Positions 17,594 through 26,520 of a stretch of DNA of 41,679 nucleotides are shown piece after piece. The DNA is from Pelolinea sp. GTDB lineage: Bacteria > Chloroflexota > Anaerolineae > Anaerolineales > Anaerolineaceae. The DNA lies in assembly GCA_030692365.1 (NCBI GenBank), contig JAUYCC010000077.1, positions 1 through 41,679 on the forward strand, read 5' to 3'. The number at the start of each line of letters is the position of its first letter. Position 1 is the first letter of the stretch. A program made the position numbers and the translations under genes. The notes below the pieces were generated by a model. It was given only the letters and a program-made list of their open reading frames with translations, was not told where the DNA came from and ran no database searches.

Positions 17594-18376
17594 TTACATG
17601 GCGGTCATACCACCATCAACATTTAATACAATTCCGGTGACCATGGACGAAGCTTCTGAAGCAAGAAAAACTGCCGGACCAACAATTTCCTGCACCTCGC
17701 CGAATCTGCCAAGAGGAATACTTGTGAGAAAATATTCCACTGTCGCGGGATTTTGTAAAAGTCCTGCGATAAGCGGAGTTTTAAACTGAACTGGCGCGAT
17801 GGCATTCACTCGGATGTTGTATTTCGCCCATTCCACTGCCAGCAGTCGGGTCAGGGCGATTACACCACCCTTGCTGGCCGCATAATTGGCATTGCCGGTT
17901 TTTATGCCTACCTGACCGGCGATGGAAGCCATATTAATGATGCTGCCTTCGGCTTTCCGGGAGATCAAATGCTTGCCAATACCCTGGTCAAACAACCATA
18001 GACCGCGCAGGTTGATATTAAGCACCCGGTCCCACTGTTCCATGGTCATATCTTCAGCCATGGCCCGGTCACCGATGCCAGCGACCGCGGCAAGAATATC
18101 AATCTTTCCTAATTCCTTGATTGCTTTGTCAATGGTCGCTTTTGCCTGGTCTTCTTTTGAAACATCGCACGCCAAGCCGATTGATTTTCTGCCATGTGAG
18201 CGGATTTCTTCTGATACTGATTCTGCGGTTTGAGCGTTAATGTCCACCACCGCCACATCCGCGCCAAATTGCGCAAATCCTTCAGCAATGGCGCCGCCCA
18301 ATCCCTGTCCACCCCCGGTAACCAGGGCAGTCTTGCCTTCCAAACTGAAAAGGTTCTTAATATCACCGATGCTCAT
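17594..18376 (-). CDS. Short-chain dehydrogenase/reductase (SDR)
   Basis: This 260-residue classical SDR has TGGGQGLGGAIAEGFAQ as its nucleotide-binding motif, followed by DVAVVDI with an acidic residue that favours NAD(H). The catalytic set is NMASIAGQ with Ser, then YAASKGG with Tyr and Lys. NVDGGMTAM at the end is usual for the family. It resembles gluconate 5-dehydrogenase and 2-keto-3-deoxy-sugar-acid dehydrogenases as closely as 3-ketoacyl reductases. The start at 18376 is chosen because GGAAGGGA lies six bases upstream. An ATG five codons earlier overlaps the lactonase stop codon. It sits between the SMP-30 lactonase and the VOC gene, which points to sugar-acid chemistry. Confidence 0.87.
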   Translation of the reverse strand: MSIGDIKNLFSLEGKTALVTGGGQGLGGAIAEGFAQFGADVAVVDINAQTAESVSEEIRSHGRKSIGLACDVSKEDQAKATIDKAIKELGKIDILAAVAGIGDRAMAEDMTMEQWDRVLNINLRGLWLFDQGIGKHLISRKAEGSIINMASIAGQVGIKTGNANYAASKGGVIALTRLLAVEWAKYNIRVNAIAPVQFKTPLIAGLLQNPATVEYFLTSIPLGRFGEVQEIVGPAVFLASEASSMVTGIVLNVDGGMTAM

Positions 18377-18390
18377 AGTAATCCCTTCCA

Positions 18391-19254
18391 TTATCCAGCG
18401 AAGTCGGGTTCAGGTAATCCCTTGACATCCGTCTTAATGACAAACAGGTCACCAGCCATGGGCTGTTTCAGCTTGTCTTCCGCGGTAAGGTTTTCTGAAA
18501 TGGTTGTAACGTATAACTCATCGTAATTTTTTCCGCCAAACATACAGGAGGAGGGTTTTGACACAGGGAATGTAATTTCAACCGCTACTTTACCTGAGGG
18601 ATCGTAACGCATAACTTTCCATCCGCCGTAAATCGCGACCCAAACATACCCTTCACTATCCACAGTCAGCCCATCGGGAATTCCAAAGCTCTCGGTCAGC
18701 TGCACAAACACACGCCGGTTGCTGATACAGCCTTTTACGAAATCAAAATCATACGCATAAATGACGTAACGGATGGAATCTACAAAGTACATGGTTTTAT
18801 TATCTGGGCTCCAACCGACGCCATTGGAAATGGTGATGCCTGATTCCATTTGGCGGACGCTCAAATCAGCATCCATGCGATACAGGGAACTGCTCGCGCC
18901 CTGATAGGTCATGGTGCCCGCCCATAGCCTGCCTTTACGGTCCACCTTGCCATCGTTAAAACGAGCCTCGGTTTTTCCCTTTTCAGGATGGGAAATAAAA
19001 TCCAGTTTTTTTGTCGAAGGATCCCAAAAATAAAATCCGTCCTCAGCGCCTAGAATCATTCCGCCTTTACTGCGAAATGCCATCAGACAAATCTTTATCG
19101 GTGTGTCAAAAACTTCATACTTCCTGGTCTCAGGGTAATAACGCTGGATCTTCTTTCCATCAATGTCCACCCAATAGATGGCCTGCTCTTTGGCGTTCCA
19201 CAGCGGGCCTTCCCCAACGATATTCTGGGACGCGACAACATGTTCCGGTTTCAT
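18391..19254 (-). CDS. SMP-30/gluconolactonase/LRE family lactonase
   Basis: This 287-residue six-bladed beta-propeller carries the family's divalent-metal residues: GEGPLWN (Glu, about residues 13-19), RFNDGKVDRKGRLWAGTM, SNGVGWSPD (Asn) and GIPDGLTVD (Asp). These enzymes open sugar lactones such as glucono- or other aldonolactones to the acids. AGGAGGAAAA precedes the ATG. It follows the zinc alcohol dehydrogenase by nine bases, so an oxidise-then-hydrolyse sequence from aldose or polyol to lactone to acid is plausible. The sugar is unknown. Confidence 0.9.
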   Translation of the reverse strand: MKPEHVVASQNIVGEGPLWNAKEQAIYWVDIDGKKIQRYYPETRKYEVFDTPIKICLMAFRSKGGMILGAEDGFYFWDPSTKKLDFISHPEKGKTEARFNDGKVDRKGRLWAGTMTYQGASSSLYRMDADLSVRQMESGITISNGVGWSPDNKTMYFVDSIRYVIYAYDFDFVKGCISNRRVFVQLTESFGIPDGLTVDSEGYVWVAIYGGWKVMRYDPSGKVAVEITFPVSKPSSCMFGGKNYDELYVTTISENLTAEDKLKQPMAGDLFVIKTDVKGLPEPDFAG

Positions 19255-19263
19255 TTTTCCTCC

Positions 19264-20343
19264 TTATGAATTCAAATATTTCTTATCAGGTGTTACGAGG
19301 ATCTTGATCTGGTTGCGGTCCTTTATTGCTTTTTCAAAACCGTCGCTAACTGCATCCTCGATATACACGCGGCTGGTGATCATCGGTTCCGGGTCTACGC
19401 GCCCGTCCGCCAGATACTGGACAGCCCACTTATATTCTCGGTCCTGCTGGTGGGCAACGGTACCAATGATCTCTTTTTCGTTATACATAATATCCAAAGC
19501 GTTCAGAGGTACATCCTCATCAATGACGGTGGTGAGCACAATGCGTCCATGCCGGCTGGCCAATTCAACTGCCAGGCGGATGGCGGGAATATTTCCACCG
19601 CAATCCAGAACTACTTCGGACCCCAATCCGTCAGTGATATCCAGAAACTCTTCACGCCAGCCCTCAACCTTTGAATTAAGCACGTGCGTAGCGCCCATTT
19701 GTTTGGCTATTTCAGCGCGATGGCCGCCGTGGGTGACAGAGATGATCCTGCTGGCGCCAGCCACGCGCGCCATTGCCACGCCAAACAAACCAATCGCGCC
19801 GGCGCCGACCACAGTGACTACTTCACCTGGCGTAACGCGGCCTTTTCGGACTGCGCGAACCATTACTGCCAGCGGTTCCGCCATGCTGGCAATATCCAGG
19901 GGTAGTGAATCTGGAACCTTTATGCAGTCATAGGCAGGAATATTGAAAAACTCGGCCATCCCTCCGTCGTCATGCTGGCCAACGGAAACCTGATTCAGAC
20001 ACGAAGCGTATTCGCCGCGCTTGCACCAAATGCAGCGCCCGCAATGGCGAATGCATTCCATCGCCACCCGGTCACCGGGTTTGACATTGGTCACATCCGG
20101 CGCGACTTCTACTACCACACCGGAATATTCATGGCCAATCACCATCGGCGCCATGCGCCCGGATTCGGGGTGGGGCTTGCCAATCGGAATGATAGCGCCC
20201 TGGCGCAGGTCTTCCAGATCGGTGCCGCAAATGCCGCACCAGGCAGTGGCGATGCGGACTTCACCTGGCTTTAATGGACGCGGTTCAGCCCATTCCGGTT
20301 CGTAACGCAGGTCATTAATGGCATGATAAACGATCGCTTTCAT
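19264..20343 (-). CDS. Zinc-dependent medium-chain alcohol dehydrogenase (threonine/butanediol dehydrogenase-like)
   Basis: The 359-residue protein has the catalytic zinc ligands in WCGICGTDL (Cys) and GHEYSGVV (His-Glu). The structural zinc cluster is CGRCIWCKRGEYASC, and VVGAGAIGLFGVAMA is the NAD-binding Rossmann loop. The relatives are (R,R)-butanediol dehydrogenase, L-threonine 3-dehydrogenase and sugar-polyol dehydrogenases. The neighbouring acetoin-dehydrogenase-like E1/E2 genes make a butanediol- or diol-oxidising role possible, while the lactonase next to it favours a sugar or polyol. The sequence does not decide. A GAGAGGATT site precedes the ATG. It lies 17 bases after the E1 beta gene. 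Confidence 0.88.
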   Translation of the reverse strand: MKAIVYHAINDLRYEPEWAEPRPLKPGEVRIATAWCGICGTDLEDLRQGAIIPIGKPHPESGRMAPMVIGHEYSGVVVEVAPDVTNVKPGDRVAMECIRHCGRCIWCKRGEYASCLNQVSVGQHDDGGMAEFFNIPAYDCIKVPDSLPLDIASMAEPLAVMVRAVRKGRVTPGEVVTVVGAGAIGLFGVAMARVAGASRIISVTHGGHRAEIAKQMGATHVLNSKVEGWREEFLDITDGLGSEVVLDCGGNIPAIRLAVELASRHGRIVLTTVIDEDVPLNALDIMYNEKEIIGTVAHQQDREYKWAVQYLADGRVDPEPMITSRVYIEDAVSDGFEKAIKDRNQIKILVTPDKKYLNS

Positions 20344-20360
20344 TGAATCCTCTCCCTTGT

Positions 20361-21344
20361 TTAGCTCTCCAATACTTTATGGACTGCCGCCAGAATATCT
20401 TTTTCTGCGGGAATAACTTCATTTTCAAGGATGGAATTATAAGGAATAGGTACATCTTCAGCCGCCACGCGCACCACCGGGGCATCCAGGTCATAAAAGC
20501 ACTTGTCCATGATCTTGGAAGATATTTCATTGCTGTATCCGCCGGTATTGTGGCCTTCATTGACCACGACCACACGGTGGGTCTTAGCGATTGAAACCGA
20601 GATGGTTTCCATATCCAGCGGCTTTAAGGTGCGCGGGTCGATCAGTTCAACCTGAATTCCTTCATCCGCCAATTTGGAGGCTGCACTTTCGGCGAATTTG
20701 CACATGCGGCTGGTGGCAATCATTGTTACATTCTTGCCCTCCCGGCGTACGGCCGCTCTTCCGATCGGAACCAGGTAATCATCCTCGGGAACTTCGCCAG
20801 ATTCACCGTAAAGCAGTTTATTTTCAATCACCACTACCGGATTGTCATTGCGTATAGCAGATTTTAGTAATCCCTTTGCGTCATAAGGCGTTGAGGGCAT
20901 AACCACAATTAATCCCGGTATTAAAGTCAGCCAGGTTTCCAGGCTTTGCGAATGCTGCGCTGCGTTACCGCGCCCGGCGCCAAAGGCAGTGCGGATGGTG
21001 AGGGGAACGCGCGCGTGTCCGCCAAACATATATTTCACTTTGGCCGCCTGGTTCACAACAGAGTCCAACGCCATGCCAATAAAATCAATATACATTATTT
21101 CAACAATCGGGCGCATGCCGGTGAGCGCCGCGCCGACGCCCGCCCCGACAATGATGGATTCGCTGATGGGTGTATCCTTCACCCTTTCAGGTCCAAATTC
21201 ATCAAATAATCCTTTGGATGCTGCAAAAGCGCCGCCGTGCTTGCCCACGTCTTCACCCATCAGGAAAACGCGTTCGTCGCGTGCCATTTCTTCAGCCATC
21301 GCTTCAACGACCGCCTGCCGGTAAGTTAGAATTCGTCCGCTCAT
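20361..21344 (-). CDS. 2-oxoacid/acetoin dehydrogenase E1 beta subunit, copy A
   Basis: The 327-residue protein is a transketolase-like E1 beta: YRQAVVEAMAEEMARDERVFLMGEDVG at the start, DTPISESIIVGAGVGAA, QAAKVKYMFGG, GNAAQHSQS with the family His, and a C-terminal transketolase domain with IDPRTLKPLD. With the alpha subunit it forms the thiamine-diphosphate enzyme that cleaves a 2-oxoacid or acetoin-type substrate and passes the acyl group to lipoyl-E2. The ATG at 21344 overlaps the alpha-subunit stop codon as ATGA, giving coupled translation. A GTG three codons earlier is possible. It is clearly diverged from copy B, which argues against recent duplication. Confidence 0.9.
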   Translation of the reverse strand: MSGRILTYRQAVVEAMAEEMARDERVFLMGEDVGKHGGAFAASKGLFDEFGPERVKDTPISESIIVGAGVGAALTGMRPIVEIMYIDFIGMALDSVVNQAAKVKYMFGGHARVPLTIRTAFGAGRGNAAQHSQSLETWLTLIPGLIVVMPSTPYDAKGLLKSAIRNDNPVVVIENKLLYGESGEVPEDDYLVPIGRAAVRREGKNVTMIATSRMCKFAESAASKLADEGIQVELIDPRTLKPLDMETISVSIAKTHRVVVVNEGHNTGGYSNEISSKIMDKCFYDLDAPVVRVAAEDVPIPYNSILENEVIPAEKDILAAVHKVLES

Positions 21345-22315
21345 GCCTGCCACTCCGTGTATACATCTTCAAAAATAGATTCCAGGGCAGGTTGGGGGCT
21401 TGCCTCCGCAAACGCGACCGCTTCATTCACCTCTTGCTGAATTTCCGCGCGGACCTGCTGGTACTCCGCTTCAGACATGATCCCGCGTTCCGCCAGCAGT
21501 TTTTCAACGCGCAAAATGGGGTCTTTCTTGCGCCATCCATCTACTTCTTCCGTGCTGCGGTAAACCATCGCGTCTCCATAATAATGGCCTTCGATGCGAT
21601 AGGTATCACCTTGCATCACAAACGGACCTTTTCCTGAACGGACGTAGGCTATCGCGTCCTGCGCGGCAAAGTGTACAGCTTCCAGGTCATTGCCATCAAC
21701 CCTGGCAAAGGGCAGGTCATATCCTGCGGCTCTTTTTTCCATATTGCCAGCCATTGAGCGGCTGGTTTCGGTGGATACCGCGTAGCGGTTGTTTTCAAAA
21801 AGAAAGAGAACCGGCAGTTTCCATAGTGAAGCCAGGTTCATGGATTCATGCGTGTTGCCTTCATTGGCCGCACCGTCGCCAAACGAAACTACAGTGATCT
21901 GGTCGGTGCCGCGCATTTTGGCGGATATCCCCGAACCGACTGCTATGGGCAGCCCGCCGCTGACGATGCCGTTGGCTCCCAGGTTTCCGAGCGTGATGCA
22001 GGCGATATGCATGGAGCCGCCCTTGCCTTTACAATAGCCGTCCGCGCGGCCAAGGATCTCGGCCAGCATGGGCTTTAATTCCCCGCCTTTAGCCAACATA
22101 TGGCCATGCCCGCGGTGAGTGCTGGAGATGAAATCATCTTTGCGCAGCTGAGCGACCAACCCTGCCGCGATGGCTTCCTGTCCGATGTATAAATGGGTTG
22201 TGCCACCAATCTTTCCCTGTGTGAACAGGGTTTTGATGGCTTCTTCATGAAACCGGATACGCAGCATGAGCCTGTAACGCTCAGCCAGCGTTTTGGGATC
22301 TAATTGTTTTTCCAT
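21341..22315 (-). CDS. 2-oxoacid/acetoin dehydrogenase E1 alpha subunit, copy A
   Basis: The 324-residue protein has the thiamine-diphosphate motif GDGAANEG...ENN (about residues 168-198), preceded by GKGGSMHI. It also has STHRGHGHMLAKG, the flexible loop region of E1 alpha subunits. The short length and lack of an N-terminal extension resemble acetoin dehydrogenase (AcoA-type) more than branched-chain 2-oxoacid enzymes, but this is a judgement by eye. It follows the beta-hydroxyacid dehydrogenase by six bases and overlaps its own beta subunit by four. It shares the operon with copy B and one E2. Confidence 0.9.
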   Translation of the reverse strand: MEKQLDPKTLAERYRLMLRIRFHEEAIKTLFTQGKIGGTTHLYIGQEAIAAGLVAQLRKDDFISSTHRGHGHMLAKGGELKPMLAEILGRADGYCKGKGGSMHIACITLGNLGANGIVSGGLPIAVGSGISAKMRGTDQITVVSFGDGAANEGNTHESMNLASLWKLPVLFLFENNRYAVSTETSRSMAGNMEKRAAGYDLPFARVDGNDLEAVHFAAQDAIAYVRSGKGPFVMQGDTYRIEGHYYGDAMVYRSTEEVDGWRKKDPILRVEKLLAERGIMSEAEYQQVRAEIQQEVNEAVAFAEASPQPALESIFEDVYTEWQA

Positions 22316-22321
22316 AAATGG

Positions 22322-23218
22322 CTATTCCTTGGTGCGCGCCTGGATCTTTGCCAAGTCTTCAATAATATTGATCACAGCTGAATGGTCCAGTTCACCGCGG
22401 CCGGAAGCCATCATCGCGCTGAAAAGCTCATGTGCAACAGCCGTGGCGGGTAAAGGCACATTCAGGGCTCTGGCTGTATCCATAATGATGTTGAGGTCTT
22501 TGTAATGGAAGCGGCTCTTAAACCCGGGCTCAAATTCACCTTTGATAATCTTAGGTCCGCGCACTTCCATCACGCGTGTCTGGGCATAACCCCCGCTGAG
22601 AACTTTAATGATAATAGCGGGGTCAACGCCTGCTTTGGTACCTAGCACCAGTGCTTCGGCCATACCGATGAAATTCATTGCGACCTGGATTTGGTTGCAG
22701 GCCTTGACTGTTTGCCCGGCACCATTAGCACCGCATAAGGTGACAGTCTTACCCATCACTTCAAAAATGGGTAGCATTTGGTCGAACAGTTCTTTGGAAC
22801 CGCCGACCATAATGGAGAGGGCGGCATTCTTGGCACCCGTTTCTCCGCCGCTGACTGGGGCGTCAAGGCATGAAATACCTTTTTTACCCAATTCCTCAGC
22901 TACTTTGATCGAGGTCTTGGGTGCGATGGTGCTCATGTCGATATATATCAACCCTTTGCGAGCTGCTTCAATGAGACCGCCTTCACCCAGCGCGACCTTT
23001 TCCACGTCAGGTGAATCAGGCACCATGGAAATAACCACATCACTTACCTGGGCAATCTCTTTGCAGGAAGCGCAAGCTTTGGCGCCTTTGGATACCATTT
23101 CTTCAACGGCTGGCTTTACAATGTCGTAAACCGCAACTTCAAATCCGGCTTCCAGTAGATGCCCTGACATGTGGTGGCCCATGATCCCCAATCCGATAAA
23201 TCCGATCTTCAGTTTCAT
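22322..23218 (-). CDS. Beta-hydroxyacid dehydrogenase (3-hydroxyisobutyrate / tartronate semialdehyde reductase family)
   Basis: The 298-residue protein starts with GFIGLGIMGHHMSGHLL, the Rossmann loop of the family. The substrate-binding signature DAPVSGGETGAKNAALSIMVGG follows, and the catalytic Lys is in VKACNQIQVAMNFIGMAEAL. Members reduce tartronate, succinic or methylmalonate semialdehydes, or oxidise 3-hydroxyisobutyrate. The GarR/GlxR branch is the closest by eye. Its place between E2 and E1 copy A suggests it handles an aldehyde or hydroxyacid released by the cleavage reaction. An AGGAG lies 12 bases before the ATG, somewhat far. Confidence 0.88.
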   Translation of the reverse strand: MKLKIGFIGLGIMGHHMSGHLLEAGFEVAVYDIVKPAVEEMVSKGAKACASCKEIAQVSDVVISMVPDSPDVEKVALGEGGLIEAARKGLIYIDMSTIAPKTSIKVAEELGKKGISCLDAPVSGGETGAKNAALSIMVGGSKELFDQMLPIFEVMGKTVTLCGANGAGQTVKACNQIQVAMNFIGMAEALVLGTKAGVDPAIIIKVLSGGYAQTRVMEVRGPKIIKGEFEPGFKSRFHYKDLNIIMDTARALNVPLPATAVAHELFSAMMASGRGELDHSAVINIIEDLAKIQARTKE

Positions 23219-23238
23219 ATTGTGTTTAATTCTCCTGA

Positions 23239-24420
23239 CTAATTATCTTCTAACAAGTGTTTTATCCGCTGCAGGAATTTTGCCGCTGCAGCTCCATCCA
23301 CAATGCGGTGGTCGAACACCAGGGTTAATGCCATCATTTTCCTGACGGCAACCGCTTCGTTTACTACTACTGCCTTGGGCATGATCGCGCCGACAGCCAG
23401 GATGGCACATTCTGGCAGATTGATAACCGGCATGAAAGATTCAATCTCCTGCGCTCCAAGGTTGGTGATGGTGAATGTCCCGCCTTCCAAATCCTGGGGT
23501 GTGGATTTTCCGGCCAAAGCTCTTTCAGCCAACCCGGAAAATTCCTGGTGCAAGACTTCAATGGCTTTCTTGTCCACATCTTTCAGCACCGGGACTAAAA
23601 GACCGCGGTCTGTATCCACCGCGATACCGATATTTACGTTTTTCATTTCCCAGATTTCGTCACCTGATAATCTGGAATTCATATACGGAAATTCTTTCAG
23701 TGCTTTGCCAACCATTTCCGTAAGAAGAACGTTATAGCTGACCTTTCCCAGGGTTGTTTCAATCGCTTTTCTGCGTGCGATTAGTTTTTCCGCGCTGACT
23801 TCCAGGTTCAGGGCGACACGGGCGGTGGTGTGAACCGATTGCGCCAAATGTTCTCCGGCCAATTTACGAATTCCAGTGAATGGTTTCTTCACAACATCCA
23901 ACACTGGGGTTGGCACAGTTTTGCCCTTCATCTCCTGATAAGCGCGTTCAACATCTTCGCGCTTAACCTGGTTCCCACTGGGAACAACTTTTGAAAGATC
24001 AACACCCAAATCCTCAGCCAATTTTCTGGCGGAAGGAGAGATGCTGATACGCCCGCCAAAAGTTGACTGAGGTTCCCCGGTAGGGGTTTGAGTTTGTTGT
24101 TCCTCTTTTTTAATTTTCACTTCAGCTTTGGGCGCCACATCCTCACCGATCATCGCAGGGATAGACGCAGGTAACCCTTCACCTTCTGCAAGAATTACCG
24201 CCAGAATACCGTTACAAGGGACATCTTCGCCTTCTTTATGAAGGATTTTTCCGATGATCCCGGTTGCGGGCGCTTCCACTTCATTGGTGGCTTTATCAGT
24301 CTCGATTTCGATAATTGGTTGGCCAGCTTTCACCTGCGCACCTTCCTTTGCCAGCCAGCCTACAATATGTCCCTCGGTCATATTAAGACCGAGTTTCGGC
24401 ATTGCGAAAAACGTTGCCAT
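23239..24420 (-). CDS. Dihydrolipoamide acyltransferase (E2 component)
   Basis: The 393-residue protein has one lipoyl domain (residues 1-77, with EIETDKATNEVEAPATG and the lipoylated Lys in DKA). A linker and a peripheral-subunit-binding domain follow (about 130-170, SPSARKLAEDLGVDL). The catalytic acyltransferase core ends in FDHRIVDGAAAAKFLQRI, the HRxxDG active site. It transfers the acyl group made by E1 to coenzyme A. It is the only E2 in the operon and so probably serves both E1 pairs. No E3 (dihydrolipoamide dehydrogenase) gene is present, so an E3 encoded elsewhere must be shared. AGAGGAG precedes the ATG. Confidence 0.94.
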   Translation of the reverse strand: MATFFAMPKLGLNMTEGHIVGWLAKEGAQVKAGQPIIEIETDKATNEVEAPATGIIGKILHKEGEDVPCNGILAVILAEGEGLPASIPAMIGEDVAPKAEVKIKKEEQQTQTPTGEPQSTFGGRISISPSARKLAEDLGVDLSKVVPSGNQVKREDVERAYQEMKGKTVPTPVLDVVKKPFTGIRKLAGEHLAQSVHTTARVALNLEVSAEKLIARRKAIETTLGKVSYNVLLTEMVGKALKEFPYMNSRLSGDEIWEMKNVNIGIAVDTDRGLLVPVLKDVDKKAIEVLHQEFSGLAERALAGKSTPQDLEGGTFTITNLGAQEIESFMPVINLPECAILAVGAIMPKAVVVNEAVAVRKMMALTLVFDHRIVDGAAAAKFLQRIKHLLEDN

Positions 24421-24428
24421 AATCTCCT

Positions 24429-25418
24429 CTATACCCTGTCCATCATCTGCAGGACTGCATGCTTGATTTTTTCTTCATTAGGGATGACCATACCTTCCAG
24501 AGTGCGATTGTAGGGCATGGGCACATTTAATCCGGCCACAATCACCGGCTTTTCATCCAGCTCCTCAAAAGCTCTTTCTACCACCTGTGAGACAATTTCT
24601 GAGCCGATGCCTGAGCGCCGCGTGGATTCGTGGGTCACGATCAGGCGGTGGGTTTTACTCACTGACTTGATCACAGTGTTGTAATCAAATGGATAAATGG
24701 TGCGCGGGTCAATCACTTCGCACTCTATGCCTAACTGGCTGAGCACTTCAGCCGCGGCCAGAGCTTTGTGAACCATAATGGATATAGCCACAATCGTGAC
24801 ATCTTTCCCTTCGCGCCTGACTACAGCTTCACCAAACGGAACGGTGTAATCTACGCCAGCATCCGGCACTTCACCCTGAATTTCATAACCGCGTTTGTGT
24901 TCAAAAAAGAGCACCGGGTCATTGCCGCGAATGGCGGTTTTGAAAAGGCCTTTTGCGTCATAAGGCGTGATAGGCATCACCACCTGCAGGCCAGGTATAT
25001 GGCTGAACCAGGATTCAAAGGATTGGGAATGCTGCGCGGCTTGTCCGCCGCCCGCGCCGACTGGGGCGCGGATGACCAGCGGTACATTGATCTTGCCGCC
25101 GAACATATAGCGGATCTTGGCGATCTGGTTGACAATCTGGTCCATAGGTATCGTGATCCAGTCCGAGAAGAGGATCTCGCCAATCGGTCGCAGGCCGGTG
25201 GCGGCTGCTCCCAGGCAAGCTCCTACAATAGCCGCTTCAGAGATGGGGGTATCACGAACGCGTTCGCTGCCAAACCTCTCGTATAAGCCGTTGGTCAAGC
25301 CGAAAGGATTGCCGCGGATACCCACATCGCAGCCCATGATAATCACACTTGGGTCGCGTTCGAATTCTTCCAGATGCGCTTCATTTAATGCTTGCTTGAT
25401 AGTGATTGTCCTGCTCAT
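24429..25418 (-). CDS. 2-oxoacid/acetoin dehydrogenase E1 beta subunit, copy B
   Basis: The 329-residue E1 beta starts TITIKQALNEAHLEEFERDP, then DVGIRGNPFGLTNGLYERFG and DTPISEAAIVGACLGAA. QIAKIRYMFGG, GGGQAAQHSQS and IDPRTIYPFD follow. The domain order matches copy A, but many positions differ, including near the active site (copy A has GEDVGKHGGAF where copy B has GCDVGIRGNPF). Different substrate preference is therefore plausible. The start overlaps the alpha stop codon (ATGA) and the gene ends eight bases before E2, the standard alpha-beta-E2 order. Copy B is thus probably the original partner of this E2. Confidence 0.9.
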   Translation of the reverse strand: MSRTITIKQALNEAHLEEFERDPSVIIMGCDVGIRGNPFGLTNGLYERFGSERVRDTPISEAAIVGACLGAAATGLRPIGEILFSDWITIPMDQIVNQIAKIRYMFGGKINVPLVIRAPVGAGGGQAAQHSQSFESWFSHIPGLQVVMPITPYDAKGLFKTAIRGNDPVLFFEHKRGYEIQGEVPDAGVDYTVPFGEAVVRREGKDVTIVAISIMVHKALAAAEVLSQLGIECEVIDPRTIYPFDYNTVIKSVSKTHRLIVTHESTRRSGIGSEIVSQVVERAFEELDEKPVIVAGLNVPMPYNRTLEGMVIPNEEKIKHAVLQMMDRV

Positions 25419-26497
25419 AAGTCACCGCCAAACTTCTGGGTAAATTCAGGAGAATAAATGTCGTTGTATAAAGTATCGGGCGAAGGTTCCGGAGCGGCTT
25501 TGGCGTGTTCAATCGCCTCTTGTACTTCTTTTGCCGCTGAGGAATATACCGCATCCACTTTGGATTCGTCAGCGATACCGGATTTCACCAGGTACTCGCG
25601 CATGCGTTTGAGTGGGTCCATCTGTTCGGCCCAAGGATTGTTGGTCGTTGTGTCGCGGTAGCGTTCATCATCCGCCACAAAATGGCCGATGTAACGATAA
25701 TACCGTGCTTCAATCAAGGTAGGGCCTTCACCCTTGCGCGCTCTGGCAGCCGCATCACGAACTGCTGAATACACAGCGAAGGGATTAAAACCGTCTACCG
25801 TTACGCCAGGTATGCCATAGCCGATCGCCCGGTCTGCAACAATCGGGTTTTTGGATGCTTTTTCATAGGGCAGGGAAATTGCCCACTGGTTGTTTTCACA
25901 CAGGAAAATAACAGGCAGGTTCCAGACAGAAGCCATATTCAGGGATTCATGCCAGATGCCCTGGTTGGTGCCGCCATCGCCGTGGAAGCAGATGGTTACA
26001 TAATCCTTCTTCAACACCTGCGCGCTCAAAGCAGAACCAACCGCGATGGGCATACCGCTGCCGACGATTCCTGTCGCGCCCAGCATTCCGTCATCCACCG
26101 AGGCGATATGCATAGATCCGCCTTTGCCTTTGCAATATCCATCCGCTTTACCCATCAACTCAGACATCATTTTTTTGACGTCACCGCCCATAGCGATGAC
26201 ATGCCCGTGACCGCGGTGGGTGCTGGTGATATAGTCACCTTTCTTTAAGGCAGTGCAGGCGCCTACCGCTACTGCTTCAGCGCCCAGATAAGCATGCGCC
26301 AGCCCGTAGATAAAATTTTGCTTCCACAGGTCTTTGACGTTGGTGTCAAATTCCCGAATGAGCGCCATTTTTCGGTAGATTTCAAGCTGGTCTTCAACCG
26401 CTAATTCCGGCGGCGCTTTAAGCTCCTGCATTACATCCCGTTTGAATTCTTCAAGCTTGGCCAGGGATTCATCCATGCTGATTGCGCTGATTGGCAT
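25415..26497 (-). CDS. 2-oxoacid/acetoin dehydrogenase E1 alpha subunit, copy B
   Basis: The 360-residue protein has the thiamine-diphosphate motif HGDGGTNQG...ENN and the family segments STHRGHGHVIAMGG and GKGGSMHIASVDDG. Compared with copy A it has about 35 extra N-terminal residues, predicted helical and acidic (DESLAKLEEFKRDVMQEL), which might mediate assembly. AGGTAAGGAT precedes the ATG. It is the third gene of the operon, 23 bases after the UlaG-like hydrolase gene. Confidence 0.9.
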   Translation of the reverse strand: MPISAISMDESLAKLEEFKRDVMQELKAPPELAVEDQLEIYRKMALIREFDTNVKDLWKQNFIYGLAHAYLGAEAVAVGACTALKKGDYITSTHRGHGHVIAMGGDVKKMMSELMGKADGYCKGKGGSMHIASVDDGMLGATGIVGSGMPIAVGSALSAQVLKKDYVTICFHGDGGTNQGIWHESLNMASVWNLPVIFLCENNQWAISLPYEKASKNPIVADRAIGYGIPGVTVDGFNPFAVYSAVRDAAARARKGEGPTLIEARYYRYIGHFVADDERYRDTTTNNPWAEQMDPLKRMREYLVKSGIADESKVDAVYSSAAKEVQEAIEHAKAAPEPSPDTLYNDIYSPEFTQKFGGDL

Positions 26498-26520
26498 ATC
26501 CTTACCTCCAGTTTTGAATT

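Noticed and set aside
19178-19933. 251-codon plus-strand ORF
   Set aside because: It is antisense to the alcohol dehydrogenase and SMP-30 genes, rich in Ser, Thr, Arg and Pro without motifs.
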